In this document: positions 33,667-44,918 of the stretch, one piece after another | Numbering within the stretch: the first letter of the stretch is position 1 | How the letters are laid out: each line of letters opens with the position of its first letter | From: an uncultured Alphaproteobacteria bacterium | Lineage (GTDB): Bacteria; Pseudomonadota; Alphaproteobacteria; Micropepsales; Micropepsaceae | Assembly (NCBI GenBank): GCA_937865685.1 | Contig: CALMGU010000010.1 | Location: forward strand, 1-54,297 | DNA length: 54,297 bases | Reading direction: 5' to 3' | Made by a program: the position numbers and the translations under genes | Notes under the pieces: generated by a model | Told to the model about the DNA's origin: nothing | The model's input: only the letters and a program-made list of their open reading frames with translations | The model's database searches: none

Positions 33667-34194
33667 TCAGGATTCCTTGACAGCCTGGGCTGCTTCTGCG
33701 GACGACACCGCTTCACCAGTCAGCCGGGCGACGATGGCGATCGCAGCTTCTTCGGCCGCCTTCACCACATGGCCTTTGGCTTCGATCCGGGTCGCGGCGA
33801 TGCGGGCATCCGCTGCCGCCATGGCCTTGGCGGCGTCGGCTTCGGCAGCCGCTTTCGCTTTGGCGATTTCGGCATTGATGGTCTGGCGGTTCTCTTCCGC
33901 CAGGCCTTGAGCCCGGGCACGAGCCCCGGCCAGAGCCGTCTGATAAGCGGTGGACGCCGCTTCCGCTTCGCCGCGCGCCTTTTCGGCCGCGGCGATGTCG
34001 GAATTGATCGCGCCCCGGCGGCTGGTGATCACGCCGTTGATGCGTGGACCGGCCACCCGCCACAGCACCACGAACAAGAAGGCGAAGGTGACCACCAGCC
34101 AGAAGATCTGGCTGGGGAAAGTCTCCGTCTTGAAGGGCGGGAATCCGCCCTCCTGTTTGGGTGCTTCGGTGCTGGTCTGCAGGGGCTCGGCCAT
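33667..34194 (-). CDS. F0 ATP synthase subunit b'
   Basis: 175 residues. A second, diverged stalk subunit (b'), with a membrane helix (about 30-50, SQIFWLVVTFAFLFVVLW) and a coiled coil rich in Ala and Glu. Separate b and b' genes are typical of alphaproteobacteria and photosynthetic lineages and give a heterodimeric stalk. Preceded by a Pro/Gly-rich cytoplasmic or periplasmic tail (QEGGFPPFKTETFP). Confidence 0.94.
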   Translation of the reverse strand: MAEPLQTSTEAPKQEGGFPPFKTETFPSQIFWLVVTFAFLFVVLWRVAGPRINGVITSRRGAINSDIAAAEKARGEAEAASTAYQTALAGARARAQGLAEENRQTINAEIAKAKAAAEADAAKAMAAADARIAATRIEAKGHVVKAAEEAAIAIVARLTGEAVSSAEAAQAVKES

Positions 34195-34215
34195 CGTTCG
34201 CCTAAGGAAGATCGC

Positions 34216-34440
34216 TTACGTGAAGAGGATGATCAGCGCGATGACCAGGCCGAACAGACCGGTCGCTTCGCAGAGCGCGAAGCCCAAGAGCAGGTTGGTG
34301 GTCTGGGTGGCGGCCGCGCCCGGGTTGCGCAGCGCGCCCGAGAGGTAGGAGCCGAACACATTGCCGATGCCGATACCGGCGCCGACCAGCGCGATGCAGG
34401 CGATACCGGCGCCAATCATCTTTGCAGCTGCAAGTTCCAT
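34216..34440 (-). CDS. atpE: F0 ATP synthase subunit c
   Basis: 74 residues, two membrane helices linked by the polar loop RNPGAA. The ion-carrying carboxylate is E58 (GFALCEATGLF). No sodium-type ligand pattern (Q and S/T) is seen, so protons are the likely coupling ion. Confidence 0.96.
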   Translation of the reverse strand: MELAAAKMIGAGIACIALVGAGIGIGNVFGSYLSGALRNPGAAATQTTNLLLGFALCEATGLFGLVIALIILFT

Positions 34441-34462
34441 TTTCGTAAGTCCCTTCGTTGGT

Positions 34463-35236
34463 TCAGTGGTGATCGTGGAGGTGAAGCGCTTCGTTGAGAT
34501 AGATGCAGGTCAGGATCGCGAAGACGTAAGCCTGCAGGAACGCGACCAGAAGCTCGAGCAGCATGATCGCGACGATCAGCAGCATCGGGGCGATAGCCAG
34601 GCCGGTGAAGATGCCGCCCGCCGCGCCCAGAGCCACGACGAAGCCCGCAAACACGGCCAGCATGGTGTGGCCGGCCAGCATGTTGGCGAAAAGACGGACG
34701 GAGAGGCTGATCGGACGGGTGAGGAACGAAATCACTTCGATGGGGATCAGCAGGATCAGCAGATACCAGGGCGCATGGGGCACGAACAGTTTCAAGAAGC
34801 CGATGCCGTGCTTCATGAAACCGACCACGATCACCATGAGAACGACCAAACAGGCGAGAGCGAAAGTCACGGCGATCTGGCTGGTGACGGTGAAGCTGCC
34901 CGGGATCATGCCCAGGAAATTGCTGAACAGCACGAAAATGAAAAGCGAGAAGACGAAGGGAAAGAATTTGAGCCCATCTTCACCGGTCGCCGAATGGATC
35001 ATGTTGGCGACGAATTCGTAGGAGGCCTCGGCCATCGACTGGCCGCGTGTCGGCACCAGGCGGCCCGGCTTGACGGTGAGGGTGAGGAACAGCGAGGCGA
35101 CGATTACCACAACCACCATCAGGAGCGATTGATTGGTAAAGTAGATCGGGTGACCCGCGATCTGGAACAGTGGATGATCCATGCCGGCCAGCGGCTTGAC
35201 CTCGAACTGCTCCATCGGGGTAAGCGTCATGGCCAC
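34463..35236 (-). CDS. atpB: F0 ATP synthase subunit a
   Basis: 257 residues, about five to six membrane helices. The essential arginine is R181 in SLSVRLFANMLAGH. Provides the half-channels for protons next to the c ring. The frame opens with a GTG at 35236, 9 bases after GGAG; an ATG two codons later (35230) is the alternative. Confidence 0.95.
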   Translation of the reverse strand: MAMTLTPMEQFEVKPLAGMDHPLFQIAGHPIYFTNQSLLMVVVVIVASLFLTLTVKPGRLVPTRGQSMAEASYEFVANMIHSATGEDGLKFFPFVFSLFIFVLFSNFLGMIPGSFTVTSQIAVTFALACLVVLMVIVVGFMKHGIGFLKLFVPHAPWYLLILLIPIEVISFLTRPISLSVRLFANMLAGHTMLAVFAGFVVALGAAGGIFTGLAIAPMLLIVAIMLLELLVAFLQAYVFAILTCIYLNEALHLHDHH

Positions 35237-35239
35237 GGC

Positions 35240-35566
35240 TTACGTCTCCAGATCCTTCGACGCCATCTTGGCGTTTATCTCATTCGCCGCGCGCATCACG
35301 TTGCGGATACCCGCCGCTGCGCCCAGCACGAAAAACACAATCAGGAAGACCGGTCGGGTGTGAAATCCAAAATGGCCACAAAGCCAGTCCAGCCCCCATC
35401 CCAGTCCACCTCCTGCAATCAGTGACGCGACCAGTTCGGTCGCGAAACGTCCTGCGATCCCCAGCTGGGACGGCGGTGGGCCTTTGGACCCGCTCGCGTT
35501 CCGGCGCTGAACATCGTCCAGCTTCTGGCCCAGCTCACGCAGCCTGTCGGGTTCCCGAGACGTCAT
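35240..35566 (-). CDS. atpI: AtpI/AtpZ family ATP synthase assembly protein
   Basis: 108 residues with two membrane helices (about 42-62 and 72-92) after a charged N-terminus. AtpI/AtpZ proteins help assemble the c ring or carry magnesium. First gene of the operon; the ATG at 35566 begins MTSREPDRLRELG. The longer frame to 35842 runs through the promoter and is rejected. Confidence 0.88.
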   Translation of the reverse strand: MTSREPDRLRELGQKLDDVQRRNASGSKGPPPSQLGIAGRFATELVASLIAGGGLGWGLDWLCGHFGFHTRPVFLIVFFVLGAAAGIRNVMRAANEINAKMASKDLET

Positions 35567-35632
35567 GATCGTCTCCCAAGTGCCGAAAAACGGTGCGCAA
35601 ACGAGCCTTTCGCAACTGGCGAAGGCGCGCGG

Positions 35633-35661
35633 ACCATAGGGACGCCTCCATAGGGTGTCAA
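35633..35661 (-). promoter_or_regulatory. Sigma-70 promoter of the atpI-B-E-F'-F operon
   Basis: On the minus strand TTGACA (35661-35656), a 17-base spacer, TATGGT (35638-35633). Near-consensus -35, about 67 bases ahead of the atpI ATG. Confidence 0.75.
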
Positions 35662-35782
35662 GAAAGACAGAATTGCTCCAAGTTATTGAAACAGAAAGGA
35701 GTTTAGCGGGCGCGGCGAAATGGCAATGTGATTGGTTGAGAATCACCCCCTCCGCCCTTCGCATCGCGAGCGCTGCTATGGG

Positions 35783-35829
35783 CACCTCCCCCATCAGCGC
35801 GCTGCGCGCGCACGGGGGAGGCGGGCCTG
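35783..35829. repeat. Hairpin-forming intergenic repeat, copy 2
   Basis: CACCTCCCCC...GGGGGAGGCGGGCCTG around AGCGCGCT/GCGCGCG, nearly the same as 19083-19130. It lies 20 bp beyond the 3' end of smc, so like copy 1 it follows a gene and may terminate transcription. The rest of the smc-atpI gap holds the atp promoter and no gene. Confidence 0.6.
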
Positions 35830-35848
35830 GGACCGCTCCCAAAAGGAG

Positions 35849-38800
35849 TTATTCGGCCGCGACTTTCTCGGCTTCCGCCAGGGTCACCGACACCAGCTGG
35901 CTGACACCCCGTTCCGCCATGGTGACGCCGAACAGGCGGTCCATCCGGCTCATGGTCAAGGCATGGTGGGTGATGACCAGGAAGCGGGTTCCCGACATTT
36001 CGGTCATCTGCACCAGCATCTTGCAGAAGCGTTCGACATTGGCGTCGTCCAAGGGCGCGTCCACTTCGTCCAGCACGCAGACGGGGGCCGGGTTGACCAG
36101 GAACACGGCGAAGATCAGCGCCATCGCGGTCAAGGCCTGCTCACCGCCCGACAGTAGGGCCAGCGACTGAAGGCGCTTGCCTGGCGGGCGGGCGAAGATC
36201 TCCAGGCCCGCTTCCAGCGGATCATCGGACTCGGTGAAGGTGAGTTTGGCTTCGCCGCCTTCGAACAGTTTGGTGAAAAGCTCCTGGAAGTTGCTGTTCA
36301 CTTTCTCAAAGGATTCCAGCAGCCGTTCGCGGCCTTCCTTGTTGAGGCTTTGGATGCCTTTGCGCAACCGGTCTATGGCGCCCACCAGATCGTCGCGATC
36401 CGCGACCAGGGTGGTGAGCCGGGCTTCCTGCTCGTTGGCTTCTTCTTCGGCGCGCAGATTGACGCCGCCAAGCTGCTCGCGTTCCTGCTTGAGCTTTTCG
36501 ACTTTCTTTTCGGCCTGTTCCAGGGGCGGCAATTCCTCGCCGTCCTTGATCTCGGCCCGTTCCGACAATTCTTCCGGCGCGCATTCCAATTCGTCGCGAA
36601 TACGGGCGCGCAATTCCTCGATCCGGGCGGCGGCGCTTTCCGACAGCGCCTGGGCGCGGGCGCGCTCTTCGCGGGCCGCGGACAAAGCTTGATCCGCCGC
36701 CTTGGCCAGCTTGTCGGCCTCGGCCAGCACGGCTTCGGCCGTGACGCGTGCATCCGAGGCCTGGAGCCGGGCGGCTTCGGCATTGGTGATCGCATCCAGG
36801 AGCGCATTGCGCTTGTCCGCCATTTCCTCCGGCACGCGCTCGGCGGCGGCAAGTTCGGTCTCGAGCTCTTCGTGGCGGCGGCTGAGTTCGGTGATCTGGC
36901 CGGCGGCGGCGACGCGGCGCGCTTCCCAGCGCGAAGCGTCTTCGCCAATGGCCACCAGGCGCAGGCGGCGGCTTTCGCCTTCGCGCTTAAGCGTCTGCAA
37001 TGCGGCACGGGCTTCGCCGCTGGCGGCGCGGGCATCGGCCGTGGCCGTGCGGGCTTCGGCAACCTGCTCAGTGAGCGCGGTGCCATCGCCCAAAGCGTCA
37101 AGAGCTTCCAAAGCGGTACGCTTGGCGTCTTCCGCTGCTTCCACTGACTGTTCCAGGCGGCGGATTTCCGCTTCCAGATTGGCCAGGGCGCTGGCGCGTT
37201 CTGCGGCGGCGCGGGCGGCGCGGGTGCTTTCATCCTGCGCGGCGATCAGGCTTTGCTCAGTGCGCCGTTCGGCTTCCTCGGCGGCCCGGACCGCATCGCG
37301 GGCGGCATTCGCGGCTTCCTTGGCGGCCGACCAGGTTTCAAAAAGCCCGGTGCGGATTTCCTTGGCCTGCGCGGTTTCTTGTTCCAGGTCGGTGAGGCGG
37401 TTGCGCTGCGCCAGGCGCACGGCGGCAGGCGAGGGCGCATCGGCGGAGGCGGCATAGCCGTCCCAGCGCCACAGATCGCCCCGCGCCGTCACCAGGCTTT
37501 GGCCCGGCATCAGGTCTTTTTGCAGGGCCGCGCCCTGGTCAGGGAAAATCAATCCGGTCATCGACAGGCGGCGCGACAGGGCGGCCGGCGCGCGCACGAA
37601 ATCGCTGAGCGGCCGCGATCCGTCCGGCAAGGGATGGACGGTCTCGAATTTGCCCAGGTCCCGCCAATGATGCGGGCTGGTTTCATCCAAAGGCGCGTGG
37701 AGATCTTCGCCCAGGGCCGCAGCAAGGGCGGCTTCGTATCCGGGCTGCACCGTCACTGCATCGACCAGTGGCGGAAACAGGCCTTCACCTTCCGGATGCA
37801 GAAGATCGCTCAGCGCCTTCACTTCGGCGGACAGGCGGTTGACGTCACGTTCGGCGGTTTCCAGCGGCTCGCGTGCTGCAGTTTCTGCCGCTTCGGCTTC
37901 CGTGCGGCGCTGGCGGGCTTGGCCCGCCTCGGCACGCGCCTCCTCGGAAGCGGCGCGGACGGTTTCGGTATGGCTGTCGGCCGCGGCGACATCCGGAACG
38001 CCATGGGCATTTTCCATGGCCCGTTCCAGGCGCGCGCGCGCGTCGCTCAATTGCGTGGCGCTGGTTTCCGACAGGCCCGCGGCCAGATCGCGGCTGCGGG
38101 TCTGGCTGGCCTTGTTGGCGTTCCAGTCCGAAAGTTCGGAGGTCAGTTTTTCCAGAAGCTTTTCGGTCTCCGTCAGCTTCTCGTTCAGTTCGATCGAACG
38201 GTCTTCTGCACTGGCAATATCAGTGGCCGCGTTGGCGGCCGCCTGTTCCAGGCTTCCCCGTTCGTCGGAAAGAGCGCCGAGCGCCTTGGCCGCATCCTGG
38301 TCGAGCTCTTTTTCGCGGGCGATGTCGGACTCGCCTTGCGCCAGCAGCTGGCGGAAACGCTGTGCCGCTTCGCGGGCACGGGCTTCTTCGGCATCGAGCT
38401 GTTCGCGGGCGACGATCAAACGATGATGGGCAGCGGATTTTTCCGCTTCGTCCTGGCGCAGCGGCGGCAGTTCCGCGGCGGCATTGCTTTGCTCGGTGGA
38501 CGCTTTGGCGGCGACATCGGTGGCGGTTGCGACCACGGCGGCGGCTTGTGCCAACTCTTCCGCCGCCTGCCTGGCGCGAGCCGAGGCTTGGGCCCAGCGC
38601 AGGAAATGCGCCAAGGCTTCCGCTTTGCGGATATGGCCGGACAGGTTGCGATAGCGCGAGGCCTGGCGTGCCTGACGCTTCAGGCTGGCGAGCTGGGTTT
38701 CGACTTCGCGGATAACGTCTTCCAGGCGCGACAGGTTCGTTTCCGCGGCCTTGAGGCGCAATTCGGCTTCGTGGCGGCGCTGGTGCAGGCCGCCAATGCC

Positions 38801-39304
38801 GGCGGCTTCTTCCAGGATGGCGCGGCGTGCCAGAGGCTTCTGGCTGATCAGAAGACCGATCTGGCCCTGACGGACAAAAGCTGTGGAACCGGCGCCCGAC
38901 GAGGCATCGGCAAAAAAGATCTGCACGTCGCGCTGGCGCACGTCCCGGCCATTGATGCGGTAGACGCTGCCCGCCTCGCGCTCGATGCGGCGCGACACTT
39001 CGATGGTATCGAAGCCGGCATAGGCGCCGGCGGCCTTGTGCTCGCTATTGTCGATGAAGAGCGTGACTTCCGCGACATTGCGGGCCGGACGGCCGGCGGA
39101 GCCGGAAAAGATCACATCGTCCATTTCACTGCCGCGCACGGAGGAGGGGCGGGTCTCGCCCATCACCCAGCGCATGGCGTCGAACAGATTGGACTTGCCG
39201 CAACCATTCGGCCCGATCACGGCGGTGAGGCCGGGCTCGATGAACAGCTCCGTCGGTTCGACGAAGGATTTAAAACCGGAAAGTCTGAGCCGGGTGAACT
39301 TCAA
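35849..39304 (-). CDS. smc: Chromosome segregation protein SMC
   Basis: 1151 residues. The condensin ATPase that compacts and segregates the chromosome with ScpA/ScpB. Walker A GPNGCGKS is at 31-38; two long coiled coils (about 170-500 and 660-1000) flank a hinge; the ABC signature LLSGGEQALTAMAL and Walker B CVLDEVDAPLDD are near the C-terminus. The protein begins MKFTRLRLSGFKSFVEPTEL, but the codon is TTG, a rare start that may limit expression. Both ScpAB genes lie in the same window. Confidence 0.97.
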   Translation of the reverse strand: MKFTRLRLSGFKSFVEPTELFIEPGLTAVIGPNGCGKSNLFDAMRWVMGETRPSSVRGSEMDDVIFSGSAGRPARNVAEVTLFIDNSEHKAAGAYAGFDTIEVSRRIEREAGSVYRINGRDVRQRDVQIFFADASSGAGSTAFVRQGQIGLLISQKPLARRAILEEAAGIGGLHQRRHEAELRLKAAETNLSRLEDVIREVETQLASLKRQARQASRYRNLSGHIRKAEALAHFLRWAQASARARQAAEELAQAAAVVATATDVAAKASTEQSNAAAELPPLRQDEAEKSAAHHRLIVAREQLDAEEARAREAAQRFRQLLAQGESDIAREKELDQDAAKALGALSDERGSLEQAAANAATDIASAEDRSIELNEKLTETEKLLEKLTSELSDWNANKASQTRSRDLAAGLSETSATQLSDARARLERAMENAHGVPDVAAADSHTETVRAASEEARAEAGQARQRRTEAEAAETAAREPLETAERDVNRLSAEVKALSDLLHPEGEGLFPPLVDAVTVQPGYEAALAAALGEDLHAPLDETSPHHWRDLGKFETVHPLPDGSRPLSDFVRAPAALSRRLSMTGLIFPDQGAALQKDLMPGQSLVTARGDLWRWDGYAASADAPSPAAVRLAQRNRLTDLEQETAQAKEIRTGLFETWSAAKEAANAARDAVRAAEEAERRTEQSLIAAQDESTRAARAAAERASALANLEAEIRRLEQSVEAAEDAKRTALEALDALGDGTALTEQVAEARTATADARAASGEARAALQTLKREGESRRLRLVAIGEDASRWEARRVAAAGQITELSRRHEELETELAAAERVPEEMADKRNALLDAITNAEAARLQASDARVTAEAVLAEADKLAKAADQALSAAREERARAQALSESAAARIEELRARIRDELECAPEELSERAEIKDGEELPPLEQAEKKVEKLKQEREQLGGVNLRAEEEANEQEARLTTLVADRDDLVGAIDRLRKGIQSLNKEGRERLLESFEKVNSNFQELFTKLFEGGEAKLTFTESDDPLEAGLEIFARPPGKRLQSLALLSGGEQALTAMALIFAVFLVNPAPVCVLDEVDAPLDDANVERFCKMLVQMTEMSGTRFLVITHHALTMSRMDRLFGVTMAERGVSQLVSVTLAEAEKVAAE

Positions 39305-39349
39305 GAAAAATGCGCCGCCTTACGCTTGTTGAAATGCGCCGGCCGCCAA

Positions 39350-40024
39350 TTATTTTTTCTTGGCAAGCGCGGCGTCGAGAATTTTTGCCAGATCCTTGTA
39401 GGGAACGGCACCGGAAGACTGCGGAACTCCGTCAACGACAAAGGTGGGCGTGCCGGTGAGGCTATAACGCTGCTCGGCTTCCGCGGACACCTTGTTGATA
39501 CGTTCATCCTCTGCCTTGTTGGCAATGCACTGTTCCGCCTGTTCGGCCGTCATGCCGAAAACCCGTGCCTGTTTGATCATCTCCCCATGAGGATCCGTGA
39601 TGCCGGGATACTCCGCAGCATCCCATTTGGGTTGATTCCGCCACAGAAGGTCAATGAACGCGAAATACTTATCCTCAGGCAAACAGCGCGCCATCTTCTC
39701 CACATCGCCGTCCATCGGGCGCAGCGGGAAAGTGCGGAAAACGAAGTAGATTTTGCCGGTGTCGATATATTCCCGCTTCAGCTGCGGGAACTCGTTGGCG
39801 GCGAAATAGGCGCAGATGTTGCAGGTGGGCGCGCCATATTCGATCAGGGTGACGGGCGCCTTTGGATTGCCCATGGTGCGGTCCGTGGGAACCAGGGTGA
39901 AACCGGCGGTCTTGGTGTCGCCGCCCCCAGCTGCGGAGCTGGAACCGCCCATCATGTAATAACCCACTCCAAATGCCGCCAGGACGACGACCAGCACGAT
40001 TCCGATCAGGGCTTTGCGCGACAA
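39350..40024 (-). CDS. DsbA-like thiol:disulfide interchange protein
   Basis: 224 residues. An N-terminal membrane anchor or uncleaved signal (residues 5-24), a low-complexity Ser/Gly linker, then a DsbA/thioredoxin-like domain with the active site C68-N-I-C71 and the cis-proline loop TGTPTFVVDG. CNIC is a less common dipeptide than CPHC. The fold, anchor and extra cysteines (MARCL, AEQCI) match the DsbA/BdbD-type proteins found next to smc and mutY in alphaproteobacteria. Confidence 0.87.
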   Translation of the reverse strand: MSRKALIGIVLVVVLAAFGVGYYMMGGSSSAAGGGDTKTAGFTLVPTDRTMGNPKAPVTLIEYGAPTCNICAYFAANEFPQLKREYIDTGKIYFVFRTFPLRPMDGDVEKMARCLPEDKYFAFIDLLWRNQPKWDAAEYPGITDPHGEMIKQARVFGMTAEQAEQCIANKAEDERINKVSAEAEQRYSLTGTPTFVVDGVPQSSGAVPYKDLAKILDAALAKKK

Positions 40025-40078
40025 GGGCGATTCTCCGCTGCGTTGGGAACCCTGTTTTGGCAGAGGCGGAGCATTTGC

Positions 40079-40582
40079 TCAACGTTCCTGGCGGGGCGCG
40101 CGCCAGCGGGCCAGGCTTTGAAGCGCGTTTTTCAGCGTTTCCGGGCCGTTGTAGTTATGCACAGGATCGCCCGGCGCGGCTGACAGAGCGGGCTTGGGGA
40201 TGCGGGGCGGGGGCGGGATCGGATTGAGACTTCCCTGGACGAATTTCACCCGCGTCACGGCCGGCCGGCCCAAATAGGCGTTGATGCGCCCCGCCAGGGC
40301 ACGGGCGTCATGGCCCAGGAACAGGGCGGCGCCCGGTTCGGCCAGCAGAGTTAATACACCGCCGGACTCGTTGAATTTGAGCGGTCGCGCGATGCGGGCG
40401 ATATCGGCTCCGGCGATTTCCGTCCAGCGCAGCACCAGGCTGGGATCGGTGAAGCCGGCGCGCAGAAACGCTGCGTTGCCCACCGGTCCGGCATCGCTCG
40501 CCACCGGCGCGGCGCGGCCACGGCGCACCGGCGGCTCGCCGGGCGCTTTGCTCGATTGTTTTTGCGGCGGCGTTCGGGCCAT
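40079..40582 (-). CDS. DUF721 (DciA-like) protein
   Basis: 167 residues. The N-terminal part VLRWTEIAGADIARIARPLKF is the DUF721 core, related to DciA, the loader of replicative helicase DnaB in bacteria that lack DnaC. The C-terminus is Pro-rich and variable. It lies between mutY and the DsbA-like gene, the usual place. The helicase-loading role is inference from the family. Start ATG at 40582 overlaps the divergent mutY start region. Confidence 0.82.
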   Translation of the reverse strand: MARTPPQKQSSKAPGEPPVRRGRAAPVASDAGPVGNAAFLRAGFTDPSLVLRWTEIAGADIARIARPLKFNESGGVLTLLAEPGAALFLGHDARALAGRINAYLGRPAVTRVKFVQGSLNPIPPPPRIPKPALSAAPGDPVHNYNGPETLKNALQSLARWRAPRQER

Positions 40583-40592
40583 GGTCGGAATT

Positions 40593-42891
<2,299 letters not shown>

Positions 42892-42893
<2 letters not shown>

Positions 42894-43554
42894 ATTCTGC
42901 CGCTGTCAGGGCGGTGTCCTGGATGATGTCCTCCGGAGAGATGGTCTGTCCCAAGAGGATGGCGCGGATGGGCCCGAAGCTGCGGCGGTGATGCGGGGTC
43001 ACGCCATGGGCTTTGAGGCCGGCATAATGTTCGGGTGTGCCATAGCCTTTGTTGCTGCGCCAATTATAGCCGGGATGTGTGTCATGCAGCGCCACCATCA
43101 TGCGGTCGCGCGTCACTTTGGCGATGATGGATGCCGCCGCGATGGAGACCGAGCGCGCGTCGCCGCCGATCAGGGTGTCGCAGCGGCAGGGAAGGGGCGG
43201 TGGATCGTTGCCGTCCACCAGCGCGAATTCCGCCGCCACGGCGAGTGCCCGCACGGCGCGGGCCATCGCCATATGGGTGGCCTGGCGGATGTTGACCAGG
43301 TCGATCTCGTCCACCGACGCTTCACCCACGCCAACCGCGATCGCGGTTTCCATGATGAGGGGATAGAGCGCCTCGCGGTCTTCCTCGCTCAGCTGTTTTG
43401 AATCATTGAGCCCTTTGGGAATGCGCTTGCGGTCCAGGATCACCGCCGCCGCCACCACCGGTCCAGCCAGGGGGCCGCGTCCCACTTCATCCACGCCGCA
43501 GATCGGACCCGCCATGGTCTTCAGCAGCCGCGACTCGTAGATGTAATGGGGCAT
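42892..43554 (-). CDS. rnhB: Ribonuclease HII
   Basis: 220 residues. Removes RNA from RNA-DNA hybrids, including single ribonucleotides. Catalytic D22-E23 in CGVDEVGRGPLAG, followed by GLNDSKQLSEEDR and HPGYNWRSNKGYGTPEHYAG blocks. The ATG at 43554 lies inside a perfect 16-bp palindrome ATGGGGCATGCCCCAT (43546-43561), which also contains GGGG ahead of the start. Upstream in the same direction is a radical SAM gene; its stop ends 9 bp before this start. Confidence 0.95.
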
Positions 43555-43563
43555 GCCCCATCT

Positions 43564-44754
43564 TTAGAGCAGGGACAGCTGATCGCCAATCCGGGGCGGG
43601 CGCCGGAAATTGTTGATGGCAAGGGGCCTGGCTTCCTGATTGAGCCCCAGCTTTTTGGTCGCCATTTTGAAGCGCTGCGCCATCAGCTGGGCATAGGGGC
43701 CGGTTCCCTTCATGCGCGTGTTCCATTGGCTGTCGTAATCCTTGCCGCCCCGCATCTGGCGGATCAGCGCCATCACATGCTTGGCGCGGCCGGGAACCTC
43801 TTGATCCAGCCATTCGCGGAATAGGTCCTTGATCTCCAGCGGCAGGCGCAGCAGCACATATCCGGCGGACCGCGCGCCCGCATCCGCAGCCGCCGTCAGC
43901 ACGGCTTCCATTTCATGATCGTTGAGCGCGGGAATGGCGGGCGCAAACATCACCCCGGTGGGAACGCCCGCTTCGGCCAATCCCGCGATGGCCTGCAGCC
44001 GCCGCGCGGGCGTGCCGGCACGCGGTTCCATGGTCCGGGCCAGGTGGCGGTCCAAGGTGGTGACCGAGAGGGCGGCCTTGGCCAGTCCCATCTCCGCCAT
44101 TTCGGACAGGATATCGAGATCGCGCAGGATCAGGGGCGATTTGGTGACGATGGCGACCGGGTGGCGGAAATCGCGCAGCACTTCCAGAATGCTGCGCGTG
44201 ATGCGCATCTTCTTTTCCAGCGGCTGATAGGGATCGGTGTTGGTGCCCATGGCGATGACGCGGGGCACATAGCCCGGCGCGCTCAATTCCTTGGCCAGCA
44301 GCTCGGCGGCATTGGGCTTGGCGAACAGCCGGGATTCGAAATCGGCGCCCGGCGACAGGCCCAGATAGGCGTGGGTGGGGCGGGCGAAACAATAGATGCA
44401 GCCATGCTCGCAGCCCCGATAGGGATTGATCGAGCGGTCGAAAGACAGGTCCGGCGATTTGTTGCCGGTGATGATGCTGCGGGTGGCGTCATGGATGACT
44501 TCCGTGCGCAGGGGAGGCGGCGCGCCGTCTTCGGCCCGCCAGCCATCGTCCCACCCGTCATCTTCGATGGTCGCACGGCCGGACGGAAAACCGTTGCGCG
44601 CGCCGATGCGCGCTTCACACTTTTCCTGGCCGATGCTCCACCCATCATCCACCAGAACCCGGGTCTGCTTTTCGTAGCGGCCGACATGATTGGAGCGTGC
44701 CCCGCGGCCCCGCAGCAGTTCCGGCCTGATCGTGGAGTTGAGGACTATAGTCAT
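43564..44754 (-). CDS. PA0069-type radical SAM protein (SplB-like)
   Basis: 396 residues. The radical SAM cysteines are C115-x3-C119-x2-C122 in CEHGCIYCFAR, with the SplB-like context SINPYRGCEHGCIYC and TNTDPYQPLEKK. This family is annotated beside spore photoproduct lyase, but its substrate is not known. A long variable N-terminus (1-85) precedes the core. ATG at 44754 (MTIVLNSTIR); no clear ribosome binding site stands ahead of it. Transcribed toward rnhB. Confidence 0.85.
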   Translation of the reverse strand: MTIVLNSTIRPELLRGRGARSNHVGRYEKQTRVLVDDGWSIGQEKCEARIGARNGFPSGRATIEDDGWDDGWRAEDGAPPPLRTEVIHDATRSIITGNKSPDLSFDRSINPYRGCEHGCIYCFARPTHAYLGLSPGADFESRLFAKPNAAELLAKELSAPGYVPRVIAMGTNTDPYQPLEKKMRITRSILEVLRDFRHPVAIVTKSPLILRDLDILSEMAEMGLAKAALSVTTLDRHLARTMEPRAGTPARRLQAIAGLAEAGVPTGVMFAPAIPALNDHEMEAVLTAAADAGARSAGYVLLRLPLEIKDLFREWLDQEVPGRAKHVMALIRQMRGGKDYDSQWNTRMKGTGPYAQLMAQRFKMATKKLGLNQEARPLAINNFRRPPRIGDQLSLL

Positions 44755-44776
44755 AATTGTAGGATTATGGACCCGA

Positions 44777-44808
44777 ATAAGAACAAATCAAGTACAAAAT
44801 GTTCTTAT
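44777..44808. repeat. Inverted repeat between the radical SAM and DUF2336 genes
   Basis: ATAAGAAC (44777-44784) and GTTCTTAT (44801-44808), an 8-bp dyad with a 16-base spacer in the only clearly AT-rich stretch nearby. Possible operator for one or both divergent genes. Confidence 0.35.
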
Positions 44809-44918
44809 CAAAAATTGACGGCAATCCTTCAATTGCGAAGGGGCGGTTACATCGCCGATTAAGACGCCGGCGGCATAATCAACTGTAAGTCACTGTCAAA
44901 TCTTGCAATTCGGACACC

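Noticed and set aside
37253..40183. A 976-codon open frame on the plus strand, antisense to smc
   Set aside because: Low-complexity, Gly/Arg/Phe-rich shadow produced by the codon bias of smc; no family resemblance, and it also runs through the DsbA-like and DUF721 genes.
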